From NCBI GenBank assembly GCA_905478995.1, contig CAJQKT010000041.1, forward strand, positions 1 to 64,000: DNA of 64,000 nucleotides. Reading direction: 5' to 3'. Of the stretch, positions 46,594 through 56,541 are shown piece by piece (position 1 is the stretch's first letter; every line of letters begins with the position of its first letter). The DNA comes from an uncultured Pseudomonadales bacterium. GTDB lineage: Bacteria; Pseudomonadota; Gammaproteobacteria; Pseudomonadales; UBA7434. The position numbers and the translations under genes are program-made. The notes beneath the pieces are model-generated. The model had not been told where the DNA came from. It did not search any database and saw only the letters and a program-made list of their open reading frames with translations.

Positions 46594-47859
46594 ATGAAAG
46601 ATGAAACGCTGGCTATTCACCATGGCTATTCCACCGACCCAACCACCCACGCTGTAGCTACACCAATATACCAAACGGTTGCTTATGAATTTGATAATGC
46701 CCAGCATGGCGCTGATCTATTTAATCTAGCGGTTCCTGGCAACATCTATACCCGCATCATGAACCCTACCAATGATGTGCTTGAGCAGCGTATGGCAGCA
46801 CTTGAGGGCGGCATTGGAGCACTGGCAGTCAGTTCAGGCAGTGCGGCCATTAATTATGCCATCCTCACGCTTGCCGAGGCGGGCGACAATATCGTATCCA
46901 CACCTCAATTGTATGGTGGGACCTACACACTTTTTGCGCACATGCTACCTAAATTGGGTATCGAGGTGCGGTTTGCACAAGATGACAGCCCTGCGAGTTT
47001 AGCTGCGTTGATTGACGAAAAAACGAAGGCCGTCTTTTGCGAAAGTATTGGTAATCCAGCCGGCAATATTATTGATCTAGAAGCGGTTGCCGCCGTTGCT
47101 CATGCAGGTTGTGTTCCTTTGATTGTTGATAACACCGTGGCCACGCCGGCACTGTGTAAGCCGATCAGTTTTGGAGCTGACATCGTCGTGCATTCACTCA
47201 CCAAATATATTGGTGGGCATGGCACCACGCTGGGCGGCATCATTATTGACTCAGGTCAATTTCCTTGGTCGGAACACGCGGAACGTTTTCCTGTACTCAA
47301 TCAACCTGAGCCGGCTTACCACGGGGTGGTTTATACTGAGGCATTTGGCGAGGCGGCTTATATTGGTCGGGCTCGTACGGTGCCATTGCGAAATACTGGT
47401 GCTGCTCTATCACCGCTCAATGCATTTCAATTGATGCAAGGTCTTGAAACATTATCATTGCGCATGGAGCGTCATACCGAAAACGCGCTTAAGGTGGCCG
47501 AATATCTCAAAGATCACTCTAAAGTTGCATGGGTTAGCTATGCAGGGCTTGAAAGCTCTCCGTTTCGCGCCTTGGCTAAGAAATACACCCAGGGTCGACC
47601 GGCTTCAATTCTTTCGTTTGGTTTGAAAGAGGGTTTTGATGCCAGCGTTAAATTTTATGACGGGCTCAAATTATTTAAGCGATTGGTCAACATAGGCGAT
47701 GCGAAAAGCCTTGCTTGCCATCCTGCATCAACCACCCATCGACAACTGAGCGAGCAAGAGCAGCGCCAGGCAGGTGTCTCAGCCGAGATGATCCGTTTAT
47801 CGGTGGGTATTGAGCATATTGACGACATCATTGCCGACCTAGAGCAGGCTTTGGCTTAG
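46594..47859 (+). CDS. metY: O-acetylhomoserine aminocarboxypropyltransferase/cysteine synthase
   Basis: YTRIMNPTNDVLEQRMAALEGG, PLIVDNTVATPALCKPISFGADIVVHSLTKYIGGHGTTLGG, ILSFGLKEG. Confidence 0.9.
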   Translation: MKDETLAIHHGYSTDPTTHAVATPIYQTVAYEFDNAQHGADLFNLAVPGNIYTRIMNPTNDVLEQRMAALEGGIGALAVSSGSAAINYAILTLAEAGDNIVSTPQLYGGTYTLFAHMLPKLGIEVRFAQDDSPASLAALIDEKTKAVFCESIGNPAGNIIDLEAVAAVAHAGCVPLIVDNTVATPALCKPISFGADIVVHSLTKYIGGHGTTLGGIIIDSGQFPWSEHAERFPVLNQPEPAYHGVVYTEAFGEAAYIGRARTVPLRNTGAALSPLNAFQLMQGLETLSLRMERHTENALKVAEYLKDHSKVAWVSYAGLESSPFRALAKKYTQGRPASILSFGLKEGFDASVKFYDGLKLFKRLVNIGDAKSLACHPASTTHRQLSEQEQRQAGVSAEMIRLSVGIEHIDDIIADLEQALA

Positions 47860-48124
47860 TTTTCGGGTGGCTGCTAAGGTGGCTGGGCAGAATAGCTTTC
47901 GTCAAAGTGTTAGCGCTAAATAGGGCTCGCTAGTCAACGTTATCGGTTGCTGTTCAGCGAGCTGGCACTGTGTTCTAGCCATAAGGTTCACCTTTTGTGA
48001 GTCCCGCTTAACCTTATAATGTTCCGACAAATATAATAACGCCACAGCAGCTAACCAACGTGCGCTGTGAGTTGTAACCGCCATGACGCTTGCGTTTGAG
48101 GTGAGGTTTTCGCGGAGATACCTT

Positions 48125-49237
48125 ATGAAATATTCAGCTATTACCGGATGGGGCAAGTGTTTGCCGCCGGCTGTGCTGACGAACGCCGACCTAGCTACAT
48201 TCATCGATACGGATGATGAATGGATTAGTAGTCGCACGGGCATGAAAGAGCGTCGTATCGCTCATGTTGAGGCTAGTGATCTTGCGCACGTGGCAGCGGT
48301 ACGCGCTTTGGCTGCCGCTAATAGGGATGCGAAAGACCTCGATCTCATTATTTTTGGAAGCTGTACTGGCGATAATATCGTTCCAAATTCCGCTTCGCGG
48401 GTGCAGCATTTACTCGGTGCCGACAGTGTGGCGGCAATGGATTTAAACACCGCATGCACTAGCGGTTTATATGCGCTTAGCGTGGCTTCGGCAATGATCA
48501 AAGCCGGTTCAGCTAAGCGTGTACTGGTAATTGGGGCAGAAAAAACCTCGTCGGTACTCGATTGGGTGAATCGCAATGTGGCAGTATTATTTGGCGATGG
48601 TGCGGCTGCTTTAGTCGTTGAGGCATCCGATACTCAGCAAGGTTTGTTGGGCGAGTCGTTAGGTTGTTATGCAGAGGCGCGCGATTCGCTGTTTATTCAA
48701 AATTACGGTGGTGCTTTTACTAATAACCCATTTTGCCAAGCCACCTCGTGGGATTTCGATGGGCAGGATATTTTTAAACGCGCCGTCGCGGGCATGGTGG
48801 GAGCCAGTAATCAGGTGTTAGACGATATGGGTTTAAGTGTTGCCGATATCGATCTCGTTGTTCCGCATCAGGCTAATAGCCGTATTATTGATGCAGTCGG
48901 GCGAAAGCTTGGCGTCCCGACCGATAGAGTTTTTGTAAACGTAGAGCGTTATGGCAACATGTCGGCAGCAACCGTTTTAGTGGCTTTAGTTGAGGCTATT
49001 GAGCAAGGTTACGTACGGGCGTTTAGCAAAATTTTGCTACCGGCGTTTGGCGCGGGGCTTACTTGGAATTCACATTTGGTGCAGTGGGGTGATCGAATCA
49101 CGCCACTAGCGATTTCTGATATTGAGCTTCCGCCGTGCGATGAAACCGCGCTTGAGTTAATCGCTCCTTACTTAACTCAGCAGCGCAGGCAGTTACAGTC
49201 TCAAATAGAATCTGTTCAACAAGCTGACCTGAGATAG
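48125..49237 (+). CDS. Beta-ketoacyl-ACP synthase III (FabH-like)
   Basis: DEWISSRTGMKERRIA, catalytic Cys in MDLNTACTSGLYAL, VPHQANSRI, ERYGNMSAATV; start at MKYSAITGWG; the track start is 48083. Confidence 0.87.
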   Translation: MKYSAITGWGKCLPPAVLTNADLATFIDTDDEWISSRTGMKERRIAHVEASDLAHVAAVRALAAANRDAKDLDLIIFGSCTGDNIVPNSASRVQHLLGADSVAAMDLNTACTSGLYALSVASAMIKAGSAKRVLVIGAEKTSSVLDWVNRNVAVLFGDGAAALVVEASDTQQGLLGESLGCYAEARDSLFIQNYGGAFTNNPFCQATSWDFDGQDIFKRAVAGMVGASNQVLDDMGLSVADIDLVVPHQANSRIIDAVGRKLGVPTDRVFVNVERYGNMSAATVLVALVEAIEQGYVRAFSKILLPAFGAGLTWNSHLVQWGDRITPLAISDIELPPCDETALELIAPYLTQQRRQLQSQIESVQQADLR

Positions 49238-49271
49238 CTGCAGAAGTTTCATAATAGGTGGCGGCGAGTTT

Positions 49272-51020
49272 TTATGACGCGGCTTGTTTGCTATTAGTAA
49301 TCCACAGCGTTTGATAGGGTGCCAGCTGCAGCTCACCGCGGTAATCACTCAGTGGCGTGCCGCTGATTAAATCAAACCAGTTTTCAGTCTCAATCAAATT
49401 CACCGCTGACAACGGCAGTGCACGCTTCTTGGGTGTTATGTTTGATATACAAAAAATACTTTGTGAGCGGTCAATACTCTGACGCCAAAAACCGAAGATG
49501 CTCTCTCCCAAGTGCAGCGTAAACTGGGTGGCATTGGGGTGGAACGCCGGTTGTTTTATTCGTATTGCCAGCAGTGCTTTAAGTTTGCTTAAGACTTCCG
49601 AGTGATGATTTTTTTTACTCAGTAAGGCCTCAAGTTCATCAGATTGCCACTGGCGCCGATTAATCGAGCGATTGTCACCGTTGGCGTGCATGCCTTCATA
49701 GTCGTTACTGGTGCCGACAAGACTGTGAATGTAGAGGCCAGGCACGCCCTCTAAGGCAAACATGATGGCATGGGCACAGGTGAAGCGTTCAGTATTAAAG
49801 CCATCGGGGCCGGCAAACGTGCCTTGTAGAGCATCGTATAAAGCGATGTTCATTTCGTAAGGTTTAACTTCGCCCGATTCAAGTGTGCGATAGGATATCT
49901 TGCCGCCGAAGTTGCCAATGGTGGCCAGCATCCTGTCTATTTCTCGCTCGGACAATAAGCCTTCAGTCGGGCGCAGGCCAATGCCGTCATGGGAGGCAAT
50001 AAAATTAAAATAGGCCGTGCCATTTTGGGCCGGTGGCATGCTCATCATCCATTGTTTTAAATAATGACAGTCGCCGGCTAATAGGCTGTATACCAATAAA
50101 GGCGGCAGTGAGAAGTTGTAAATCCAGTGAGCTTCGTTGGCATTGCCAAAATATTCAAGATTTTGTCGGTTGGGAATGTTCGTTTCGGTGACCACAACAG
50201 CGTCTGGTTGGGCATGTTCAATCAACAGGCGTAGCAAACGAATGACTAAGTGCGTTTCGGGTAAATTAATGCAGCTGGTGCCCACACGCTTCCACAAAAA
50301 AGCGACCGCGTCTAAACGAAAAATACGAATACCACGGTCGAGATAAAACCGAATTATGGAAACGAACTCTAGTAATACCGCTGGATTTTCAAAGTTGAAA
50401 TCGACTTGATCGGCGCTAAACGTGCACCATACATAGCGTTCACCATCCGCAGTTTCAACACGGGTAAGTAAGGGACTGGTTCTTGGTCGCGTAACCCTCG
50501 AAATGTCGGCTTTCGGATCTGCTGTGTAGTAAAAGTCTTTGTAGGTTGGGTTGGCTAAGCAAAACTGCTCAAACCATTCACTTTGCTTAGAGCCGTGGTT
50601 AATGACAAGATCAGCCATTACATGATAATCAACGCAAAGGTTTTCTATGTCTTGCCACGAGCCTAGTGTAGGATCTACCGCTCTATAGTCTTTAACCGCA
50701 AAGCCCGCATCAGCACTTGCAGGGAAAAATGGCAAAATATGCAGCGTATTAGTAATGTTTTTACAATGCTCATCTGTAAAGCGTTTTAGCGCACTGAGAT
50801 GATTTGTTTCGTCATTTTTTATCGTGTTGCCATAGGTGATCAGCACGACATCCTGCTCCGACCACAGATTTTTAGGCGCGCAAAACGCGTTGGCATTGGG
50901 CTCAAGGCGCATTGCTTGCAGCAGCTGGTTGGCCACAGTCAGTGTATCTACATCAATGGCGTTATTGGTGTAGATATTTTCAAGTAAATCGATCAAGTGA
51001 TCAGAAAGATTATGATGCAT
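49272..51020 (-). CDS. GH13 sucrose-phosphorylase-like enzyme, candidate glucosylglycerate phosphorylase
   Basis: LHILPFFPASADAGFAVKDYRAVDPTLGSWQDIE, FRLDAVAFLWKRVGTSC, VVVTETNIP, NFIASHDGIGLRP; specificity inferred from the adjacent gpgS-like and glycerate kinase genes. Confidence 0.8.
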   Translation of the reverse strand: MHHNLSDHLIDLLENIYTNNAIDVDTLTVANQLLQAMRLEPNANAFCAPKNLWSEQDVVLITYGNTIKNDETNHLSALKRFTDEHCKNITNTLHILPFFPASADAGFAVKDYRAVDPTLGSWQDIENLCVDYHVMADLVINHGSKQSEWFEQFCLANPTYKDFYYTADPKADISRVTRPRTSPLLTRVETADGERYVWCTFSADQVDFNFENPAVLLEFVSIIRFYLDRGIRIFRLDAVAFLWKRVGTSCINLPETHLVIRLLRLLIEHAQPDAVVVTETNIPNRQNLEYFGNANEAHWIYNFSLPPLLVYSLLAGDCHYLKQWMMSMPPAQNGTAYFNFIASHDGIGLRPTEGLLSEREIDRMLATIGNFGGKISYRTLESGEVKPYEMNIALYDALQGTFAGPDGFNTERFTCAHAIMFALEGVPGLYIHSLVGTSNDYEGMHANGDNRSINRRQWQSDELEALLSKKNHHSEVLSKLKALLAIRIKQPAFHPNATQFTLHLGESIFGFWRQSIDRSQSIFCISNITPKKRALPLSAVNLIETENWFDLISGTPLSDYRGELQLAPYQTLWITNSKQAAS

Positions 51021-51043
51021 GGTGAATACTCGCGACTGTGCAG

Positions 51044-52267
51044 TTATCTTCCGTACTTAAGTGTGTCTTCTTCAACTGCTTGAGCAATGCGCTCAAGGAT
51101 GTCCGGTACCGCGCTGCGTACGCGATTCCAGCTTGGTATGAACGGCGTCTCCATTGGGCGCTCCAAAAAGATATTGCCCGCGGTCATGATGTTTTCGGCA
51201 AAAAGCTCAACGGCTTGTTCTTCCTGATGAATATCAAAGCTAAGTTGATTGATTCTCGCATCATTGCCATAGGCTTCAACATAATTTAACGCGGTTCGAT
51301 AATAGGTGGCCTTTAGCGTGCGAAACTTCTCTGTGTCGAAGATCTCCCCTTGTGTGGCTAGCTTGCGTATGAATGCTTTTGTGATGTCGATCGACATCTT
51401 TGAGAGGCCGCGCGCACTATCGGCGGCTGAAAGGTCCTGGTGCTTATGATCGTAAACATCAGCAATATCTACTTGGCAGATACGGTTCTTAGAGTAGTTG
51501 CGATACATTTCAGACAGCACACCAATTTCGAGCCCCCAATCACTAGGTATGCGCAAATCGTATAGGACATCGCGCCTAAAAGAAAACTCTCCTGCTAGCG
51601 GATAGCGAAAACTGTCCATGTAGCGCAAATAATCTAGATCGCCTAACACAATACGCAGTGCATGCAGAAGGGGGCTGACTAGCAGGCGCGAGACTCGACC
51701 ATTGAGTTTTCCATCAGCAATCCGAGCGTAATAACCTTTGCAAAACGAATAGCTAAAACCTGGGTTAGCGACGGGGTAAATAAGCCGAGCTAAGAGATCG
51801 CGTTTATAGGTTTTTATATCGCAGTCATGCAACGCAACGGCCTCTGATTTTCCAGTGGCCAGTAGATAACCCATGCAGTACCAAACGTTACGACCTTTGC
51901 CAGGTTGTGATGGCGCTAGTCCTTTGCTCGCTAATTCCTCATCAATTGCACGCAGCGCCGGTCCGTCGTGCCACATGACACGAAAGTTTTGTTTTAGCCC
52001 CGAGAAGAAATTAAGAGCGTATTCATATTGGCTTTGGTCGGCTTGGTCTAGCCCAATAACAATTTCCTCTAAATACGGTACGTGCTGAAGCTGCTCAACA
52101 ATTTGAGGTAAGGCTTCGGTTTCTAATTCGGAAAACAATGAGGGTAGTATGAGTCCCATAGGTCGTTCTGATGAAAAGCTAACGAGTTCATTTTCCAGTT
52201 CTTCTACCGAGAGCCGAGATAAGTTATGCAAGGTGGTGAGAGTGCCATTTTGATGAAAGTCTGCCAT
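51044..52267 (-). CDS. gpgS: Glucosyl-3-phosphoglycerate synthase (GpgS-like)
   Basis: ILPSLFSELETEALPQIVEQL, PGKGRNVWYCMGYLLATGKSEAVALHDCDIKTY, YPLAGEFSFRRDVLYDLRIPSDWGLEIGVLSEMYRN. Confidence 0.88.
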   Translation of the reverse strand: MADFHQNGTLTTLHNLSRLSVEELENELVSFSSERPMGLILPSLFSELETEALPQIVEQLQHVPYLEEIVIGLDQADQSQYEYALNFFSGLKQNFRVMWHDGPALRAIDEELASKGLAPSQPGKGRNVWYCMGYLLATGKSEAVALHDCDIKTYKRDLLARLIYPVANPGFSYSFCKGYYARIADGKLNGRVSRLLVSPLLHALRIVLGDLDYLRYMDSFRYPLAGEFSFRRDVLYDLRIPSDWGLEIGVLSEMYRNYSKNRICQVDIADVYDHKHQDLSAADSARGLSKMSIDITKAFIRKLATQGEIFDTEKFRTLKATYYRTALNYVEAYGNDARINQLSFDIHQEEQAVELFAENIMTAGNIFLERPMETPFIPSWNRVRSAVPDILERIAQAVEEDTLKYGR

Positions 52268-52311
52268 ATTGGTTTGCTCTTTTAAATGTTGCTATTAAGT
52301 TGTTTTTTGCA

Positions 52312-53178
52312 CTAACACTGACTTTCAGTGAAATGGGCGATGAGTTGTTGCGTTACTAGTTCTGACCAGCCGGCAGGTCCAAAAAGACGGCTTTTAACTT
52401 GGTATTTCGAAGGGGCGACCTCTGGAAACGGATGCTTTTTAGAGCGAACGAGTAGGGCGGTGTTGGCTGCGTTCAACATCGAAATATCGTTTTCACTATC
52501 GCCTAATGCAAGTGCGATGCATTCAGTATTGTCAAGCTGTGAATTTATCCATTCTTCAAGCCATAATAAAGCGCGGCCCTTGTCCGCCTTTGTGTCCATT
52601 AAGTGTAAAAATCGACCGCCATCTACCACGGTTACGCCCTGAGCTGATAGGCATTGAATGAATTCTTTTCGTTGGTCTGAGTTTCCTTGCCAAACGATCG
52701 GATCGCTGAACTCTCTTTCGCTGGCTTGTTTTGCATCGCGCTCATTCAAACCGGTAAGTGCACTGATTTGCTCAATGTCTAGCGAGGAAAACGTTGTGTA
52801 TAACGCAGCAAATTTTGCATCTTGCCGAGCCAATAACTCCTGCCAGAACGCGATCCGACGACCTGGTGCATAGCACCAGTACGCGGTTTGGTCGATGGTT
52901 ACTTGGTGTGTCATTGGCGGCTGTCTATTCGCGTAGAGCGGCATGCTGTCGCAAGGAAGGTAAATTGCTGCACCGTTTTCGACAATAAAGGGTGTATTTA
53001 AATCGAGGCGTTTACGCAGCTCTAATACTTCAACCAGTGTTTTGCTCGTGACAGGAATGACCGGAATACCTCGCTGTTTTAGCTCACTTAAGCAGCTAGA
53101 GGCTTCGTCAAAACGATAATCGGTATCATCGAGTAGCGTTCCGTCTAAGTCTGTAAAAATGAGTAGTTGTTTTGTCAT
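52312..53178 (-). CDS. HAD-superfamily (MpgP/GpgP-like) phosphoglycerate-glycoside phosphatase
   Basis: LLIFTDLDGTLLDDTDYRFDEA, IPVIPVTSKTLVEV, PFIVENGAAIYLP, ALGDSENDISMLNAA; start at MTKQLL (53178). Confidence 0.82.
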   Translation of the reverse strand: MTKQLLIFTDLDGTLLDDTDYRFDEASSCLSELKQRGIPVIPVTSKTLVEVLELRKRLDLNTPFIVENGAAIYLPCDSMPLYANRQPPMTHQVTIDQTAYWCYAPGRRIAFWQELLARQDAKFAALYTTFSSLDIEQISALTGLNERDAKQASEREFSDPIVWQGNSDQRKEFIQCLSAQGVTVVDGGRFLHLMDTKADKGRALLWLEEWINSQLDNTECIALALGDSENDISMLNAANTALLVRSKKHPFPEVAPSKYQVKSRLFGPAGWSELVTQQLIAHFTESQC

Positions 53179-53243
53179 GCTAGATTTCATACAAATAATT
53201 GAGTGTGAGTTGTTTGGCGTGCCGTGCAAAAATAAGTAATCTT

Positions 53244-54224
53244 TTATTGACTCTCATTGCGTGCACTAAGGTCGATATCACTCTGTTGGTAGCCTTGAAT
53301 ATCTCGTTGTTGATTCAACAAATATAAATGGTCGATATGTGGCGGCAGTGTAGCTAAGCAGTGTTCCGTAATGCGCTGAAAATAAGCCACGAAGTCACGC
53401 ACATCCAATTCACTCATCGGTACAGCGGGGGCTGGTTCGTTGAGCAAATTGTGGGCGTGTATCAACTTTTCTTCCTGCTCGAGTCGCCATTGAAAAACAC
53501 AGTCAAAACTTGGCGCCTGTAACATCGCCCACTCATCTACCTGGGCAAACAACCGCTGATAATCACCGGCTAATTGGTCGTTAACATACCTACGCCAGAT
53601 GCCGTCGCTGTCGAGTTCCTCTTCTAAGGCATTAATCGGTTCAATGAGCTGTTGAGCCGTCTGTGGTGTGGCGCCCATGCACCAGCCTTCGAAAATGATG
53701 AGGCGCGGTGGCGCTTGGATCTCCTCGCCCTTGCTATTTCGGTCATCATGGAGTTTGTTAAATCGGGGAATTGATACTGCCTCAGCAGTCTGGTTCATGC
53801 GCATTAATTTGCGTAGCGTGGTGAGCGCAAGATCGATATCGTGTGTACCTGGAACACCTCTGCGCGCTAATAAAGGGTGACGGGTCTTCGCTAGATCGGA
53901 TCGCTGTTGTTGAGTCAGATAAAAGTCGTCAAGCGATAAGACTACTGTGCTTAATTGGTGCTCATGCACCATTATCGAGCGCGCAAAGTCGGCTAGGGTT
54001 GATTTGCCGGAGCCTTGGCAGCCGTTAATACCCAGGATCCAGGGTATGTCTTCTTTAACCAAGCGTTGAACGAGGCTTGTGATTAGCGGCGCATAATCAA
54101 CAACAGCCTTTGCCCAATACGTGGCGGGTAATTGGTTTCTCGCTAAAAAACGCAGTTGCCAGTCTTTTAATGGCTCGGGTGAACCGGAGGTTTGTGTTTG
54201 AGGTTTGTCGTTGGGTGACATCAC
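53244..54224 (-). CDS. P-loop D-glycerate 3-kinase (GLYK-like)
   Basis: WILGINGCQGSGKSTLADF, VVLSLDDFYLTQQQRSDLAKTRHPLLARRGVPGTHDIDLAL, IIFEGWCMGATPQ; cotranscriptional arrangement with gpgS. Confidence 0.82.
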   Translation of the reverse strand: MMSPNDKPQTQTSGSPEPLKDWQLRFLARNQLPATYWAKAVVDYAPLITSLVQRLVKEDIPWILGINGCQGSGKSTLADFARSIMVHEHQLSTVVLSLDDFYLTQQQRSDLAKTRHPLLARRGVPGTHDIDLALTTLRKLMRMNQTAEAVSIPRFNKLHDDRNSKGEEIQAPPRLIIFEGWCMGATPQTAQQLIEPINALEEELDSDGIWRRYVNDQLAGDYQRLFAQVDEWAMLQAPSFDCVFQWRLEQEEKLIHAHNLLNEPAPAVPMSELDVRDFVAYFQRITEHCLATLPPHIDHLYLLNQQRDIQGYQQSDIDLSARNESQ

Positions 54225-54402
54225 ATTTGGCTCCGGCGGCCGTACAGGATTTTAAGCAGTGCTGATCGTCGTATGTGCTTGAGCGTTTTAATGGTCAATG
54301 GCTTCATGATGTTGGTGTCTAGGAAGACCATAGGCAGAATTTGTGCCAACTACACAAAAGACCTGTGACGGTGGCGTTGCCGGCAGCCCTCATCCAAAAT
54401 CT

Positions 54403-54464
54403 TGCTTGGCCTAGTGTTGCACCCAGTGCACATTGCTTGGCCTAGTGTTGCACCCAGTACACAT
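54403..54464. repeat. Two-copy 31-bp direct tandem repeat
   Basis: TTGCTTGGCCTAGTGTTGCACCCAGTGCACA (54403-54433) followed by the same unit with one G-to-A change (54434-54464), then a partial TTGCTT. Confidence 0.95.
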
Positions 54465-54510
54465 TGCTTTTGCGGCCACCGTTCGGTGTTCCTGGCGGAT
54501 GATCGATGGG

Positions 54511-55293
54511 CTAGCCGTATTTCTTTTCATGTGCACCGAGGGTTTTGCTCACCTTATTTAGCGCGCGCAATATCCGCTGCTCGATCGTGGCGCCACGATT
54601 ATTTTTTGCTAGTAAGGGCTTAGTGTGAGCCGCACATAAGTTTTCAGACTCATGCAAAGCAGCGGCTAAGTGTTTTGCCCACGTGCGAAAATCGTTAGCC
54701 GCTCCTGCTCGAGGCTCGAGCGTTTTGGCAAGTGTGGGATGAAAACTCAGGTGATGGCGCGGTGCTAGTAGGCCTAGTGGTGATGGCAGTTGAATGTTGA
54801 TCAGCGTGTCGTCTACATGGAGTGTCTTGGAGGAGCGATGGTAGGCCAACACTGACGCAAAGTGAAGCTTGTCATTTGTCGAAATGAAATCGACGCCACG
54901 GGGAGTAAAAAATTCAAAATCATTCGAATACAAAGTCTGCATCGCTGCCGATTCAGTCAGTGCTGCCTGCCAAGGTAGGTCTGGAAGTACTTTTAGGTGC
55001 CGAGCGGTACCGTACAGTTTTGCCCATGGGTAGCGCTCCTGCATGGCTTTGACATGCAAAGTGTGGAAGGGGTGGAGATTAATAATGGCTTCAATAGCCT
55101 TGCCATTATTGGTTAGTTGGTCAACTTCGCAGGCAATCTTATTGTTTAGGTTACAGGCATCAAGGATAACAAATTTACCGCTGTGCAATTGCACCAGCGA
55201 GCTTTGGGTGCCAATGTCGACAAAGCGACCGATCTTAAAAGACCCGCGAATGTTATAGAAGTCCTCTGCAACAGCTATGATATCAGGCGGCAT
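54511..55293 (-). CDS. DUF4336-like (metallo-beta-lactamase-fold-like) protein
   Basis: FVDIGTQSSLVQLHSGKFVILDACN, INLHPFHTLHVKAMQERYPWAKLYGTARH, VDDTLINI. Confidence 0.55.
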   Translation of the reverse strand: MPPDIIAVAEDFYNIRGSFKIGRFVDIGTQSSLVQLHSGKFVILDACNLNNKIACEVDQLTNNGKAIEAIINLHPFHTLHVKAMQERYPWAKLYGTARHLKVLPDLPWQAALTESAAMQTLYSNDFEFFTPRGVDFISTNDKLHFASVLAYHRSSKTLHVDDTLINIQLPSPLGLLAPRHHLSFHPTLAKTLEPRAGAANDFRTWAKHLAAALHESENLCAAHTKPLLAKNNRGATIEQRILRALNKVSKTLGAHEKKYG

Positions 55294-55632
55294 AGGGAAG
55301 ATTCCTGAGATGCTTAATGAAAGAGGCTTACAAAAATGTGTTTAAACACGTGCCCCGCTAGTTTTCGTGATGCTGGCCGGCGGTGCTCCCAGTTGCAGAT
55401 AGTAGTATCACTAGAATGCATTGAGTCGCCGGCGCTTGAAGGGTTTGTGTGGCGACATTACTAGACTGCGTCAATCACTTTGAAACGGTGATTTAAAGGC
55501 GCGCAGCACAACTATTGTACCAGCCTGAACGCTATCAACGCTTGGCGGTATTGTGCCATCTGGGTGGCCAGCTTCAGCTATCGGGCGGCTTGGAGCGCTA
55601 TGTTGTAGCGCTAGATTGCAACGCTAGAAAAG

Positions 55633-55660
55633 AAAAAGCCCCAGCATGGCTGAGGCTTTA
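55633..55660 (-). terminator. Intrinsic terminator downstream of tRNA-Arg
   Basis: Minus strand AAAGCCTCAGC-CAT-GCTGGGGCTTTTTC hairpin followed by a T run. Confidence 0.8.
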
Positions 55661-55665
55661 AAAAA

Positions 55666-55742
55666 TGGCGCGCTCGGCAGGATTCGAACCTGCGACCCCC
55701 TAGTTCGTAGCCAGGTACTCTATCCAGCTGAGCTACGAGCGC
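55666..55742 (-). tRNA. tRNA-Arg (anticodon ACG)
   Basis: Minus strand GCGCTCGTAGCTCAGCTGGATAGAGTACCTGGCTACGAACTAGG...GCAGGTTCGAATCCTGCCGAGCGCGCCA; acceptor stem GCGCTCG/CGAGCGC, encoded CCA. Confidence 0.96.
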
Positions 55743-55947
55743 GCAATCTCCCATCTACGATGAGAGGCCGCGTACTATAGTGCCGACCTTTGTACAGGTC
55801 AACATCTTGACCAGTGAATCTTAGGCATTTGGGTATTATCATAGGTGTTGATTATCACAATGCAGGGGCAAAGGTTGCATTGGTTGTTTTTTAAAGGACC
55901 GAGCCTAAATGTTGGGCGAGGGCACTTATCGTTCTTGAGGCGAAATA

Positions 55948-56358
55948 ATGATTCAGAGGTTAGTTCACTTGGCGCCTAAGTCGCGCGGCTTTCACCTTGT
56001 TACAGACGAGCTGCTATCGGCTATGCCGGAGCTTAGCCAGATTGAGTGTGGCATAGGGCATTTTTTCATTCAGCATTCGTCGGCATCACTGACCATCAAT
56101 GAAAATGCAGACCCCGATGTACGCGGTGATATGGAGCGCTATTTTCTGCATGCGGTTCCAGAGGATGCGCCTTACTTCAAGCACGTTGTTGAAGGCCCTG
56201 ATGACATGCCAGCCCATATAAAAGCGTCTTTATTAGGTTCTTCGCTATCGGTGCCAGTAGCCAATGGGCGCCTATTACTAGGGATGTGGCAGGGCATTTG
56301 GTTGGGCGAGCATCGTATAGAGGGTGGCAGCCGTACCGTAGTAATTAGTATTTTTTAG
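55948..56358 (+). CDS. YjbQ/UPF0047 family protein
   Basis: RGFHLVTDELLSAMPELSQIECGIGHFFIQHSSASLTINENADPDVRGDMERYFLHAVPE; GMWQGIWLGEHR. Confidence 0.92.
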   Translation: MIQRLVHLAPKSRGFHLVTDELLSAMPELSQIECGIGHFFIQHSSASLTINENADPDVRGDMERYFLHAVPEDAPYFKHVVEGPDDMPAHIKASLLGSSLSVPVANGRLLLGMWQGIWLGEHRIEGGSRTVVISIF

Positions 56359-56541
56359 GCTCGTTCAAGCTGAGCAATTACCGTATCATGTCCGCCGCTT
56401 GAGCTTGCTCAAACTCAGATAACAGTTAACATTTGCGCGGCAGTGCTTATTGAGAGGTTACTTGAGGTGAGCATCAATTCATGATTTAAATCAATAGCTT
56501 GTCGGTGTATTTTAATGCGCTTTGTTATTCCGGCCTCGAAC

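Noticed and set aside
55594-55612. AGCGCTA-TGTTG-TAGCGCT hairpin near tRNA-Arg
   Set aside because: Short 7-bp stem, no T-run and not placed at a gene boundary; likely chance.
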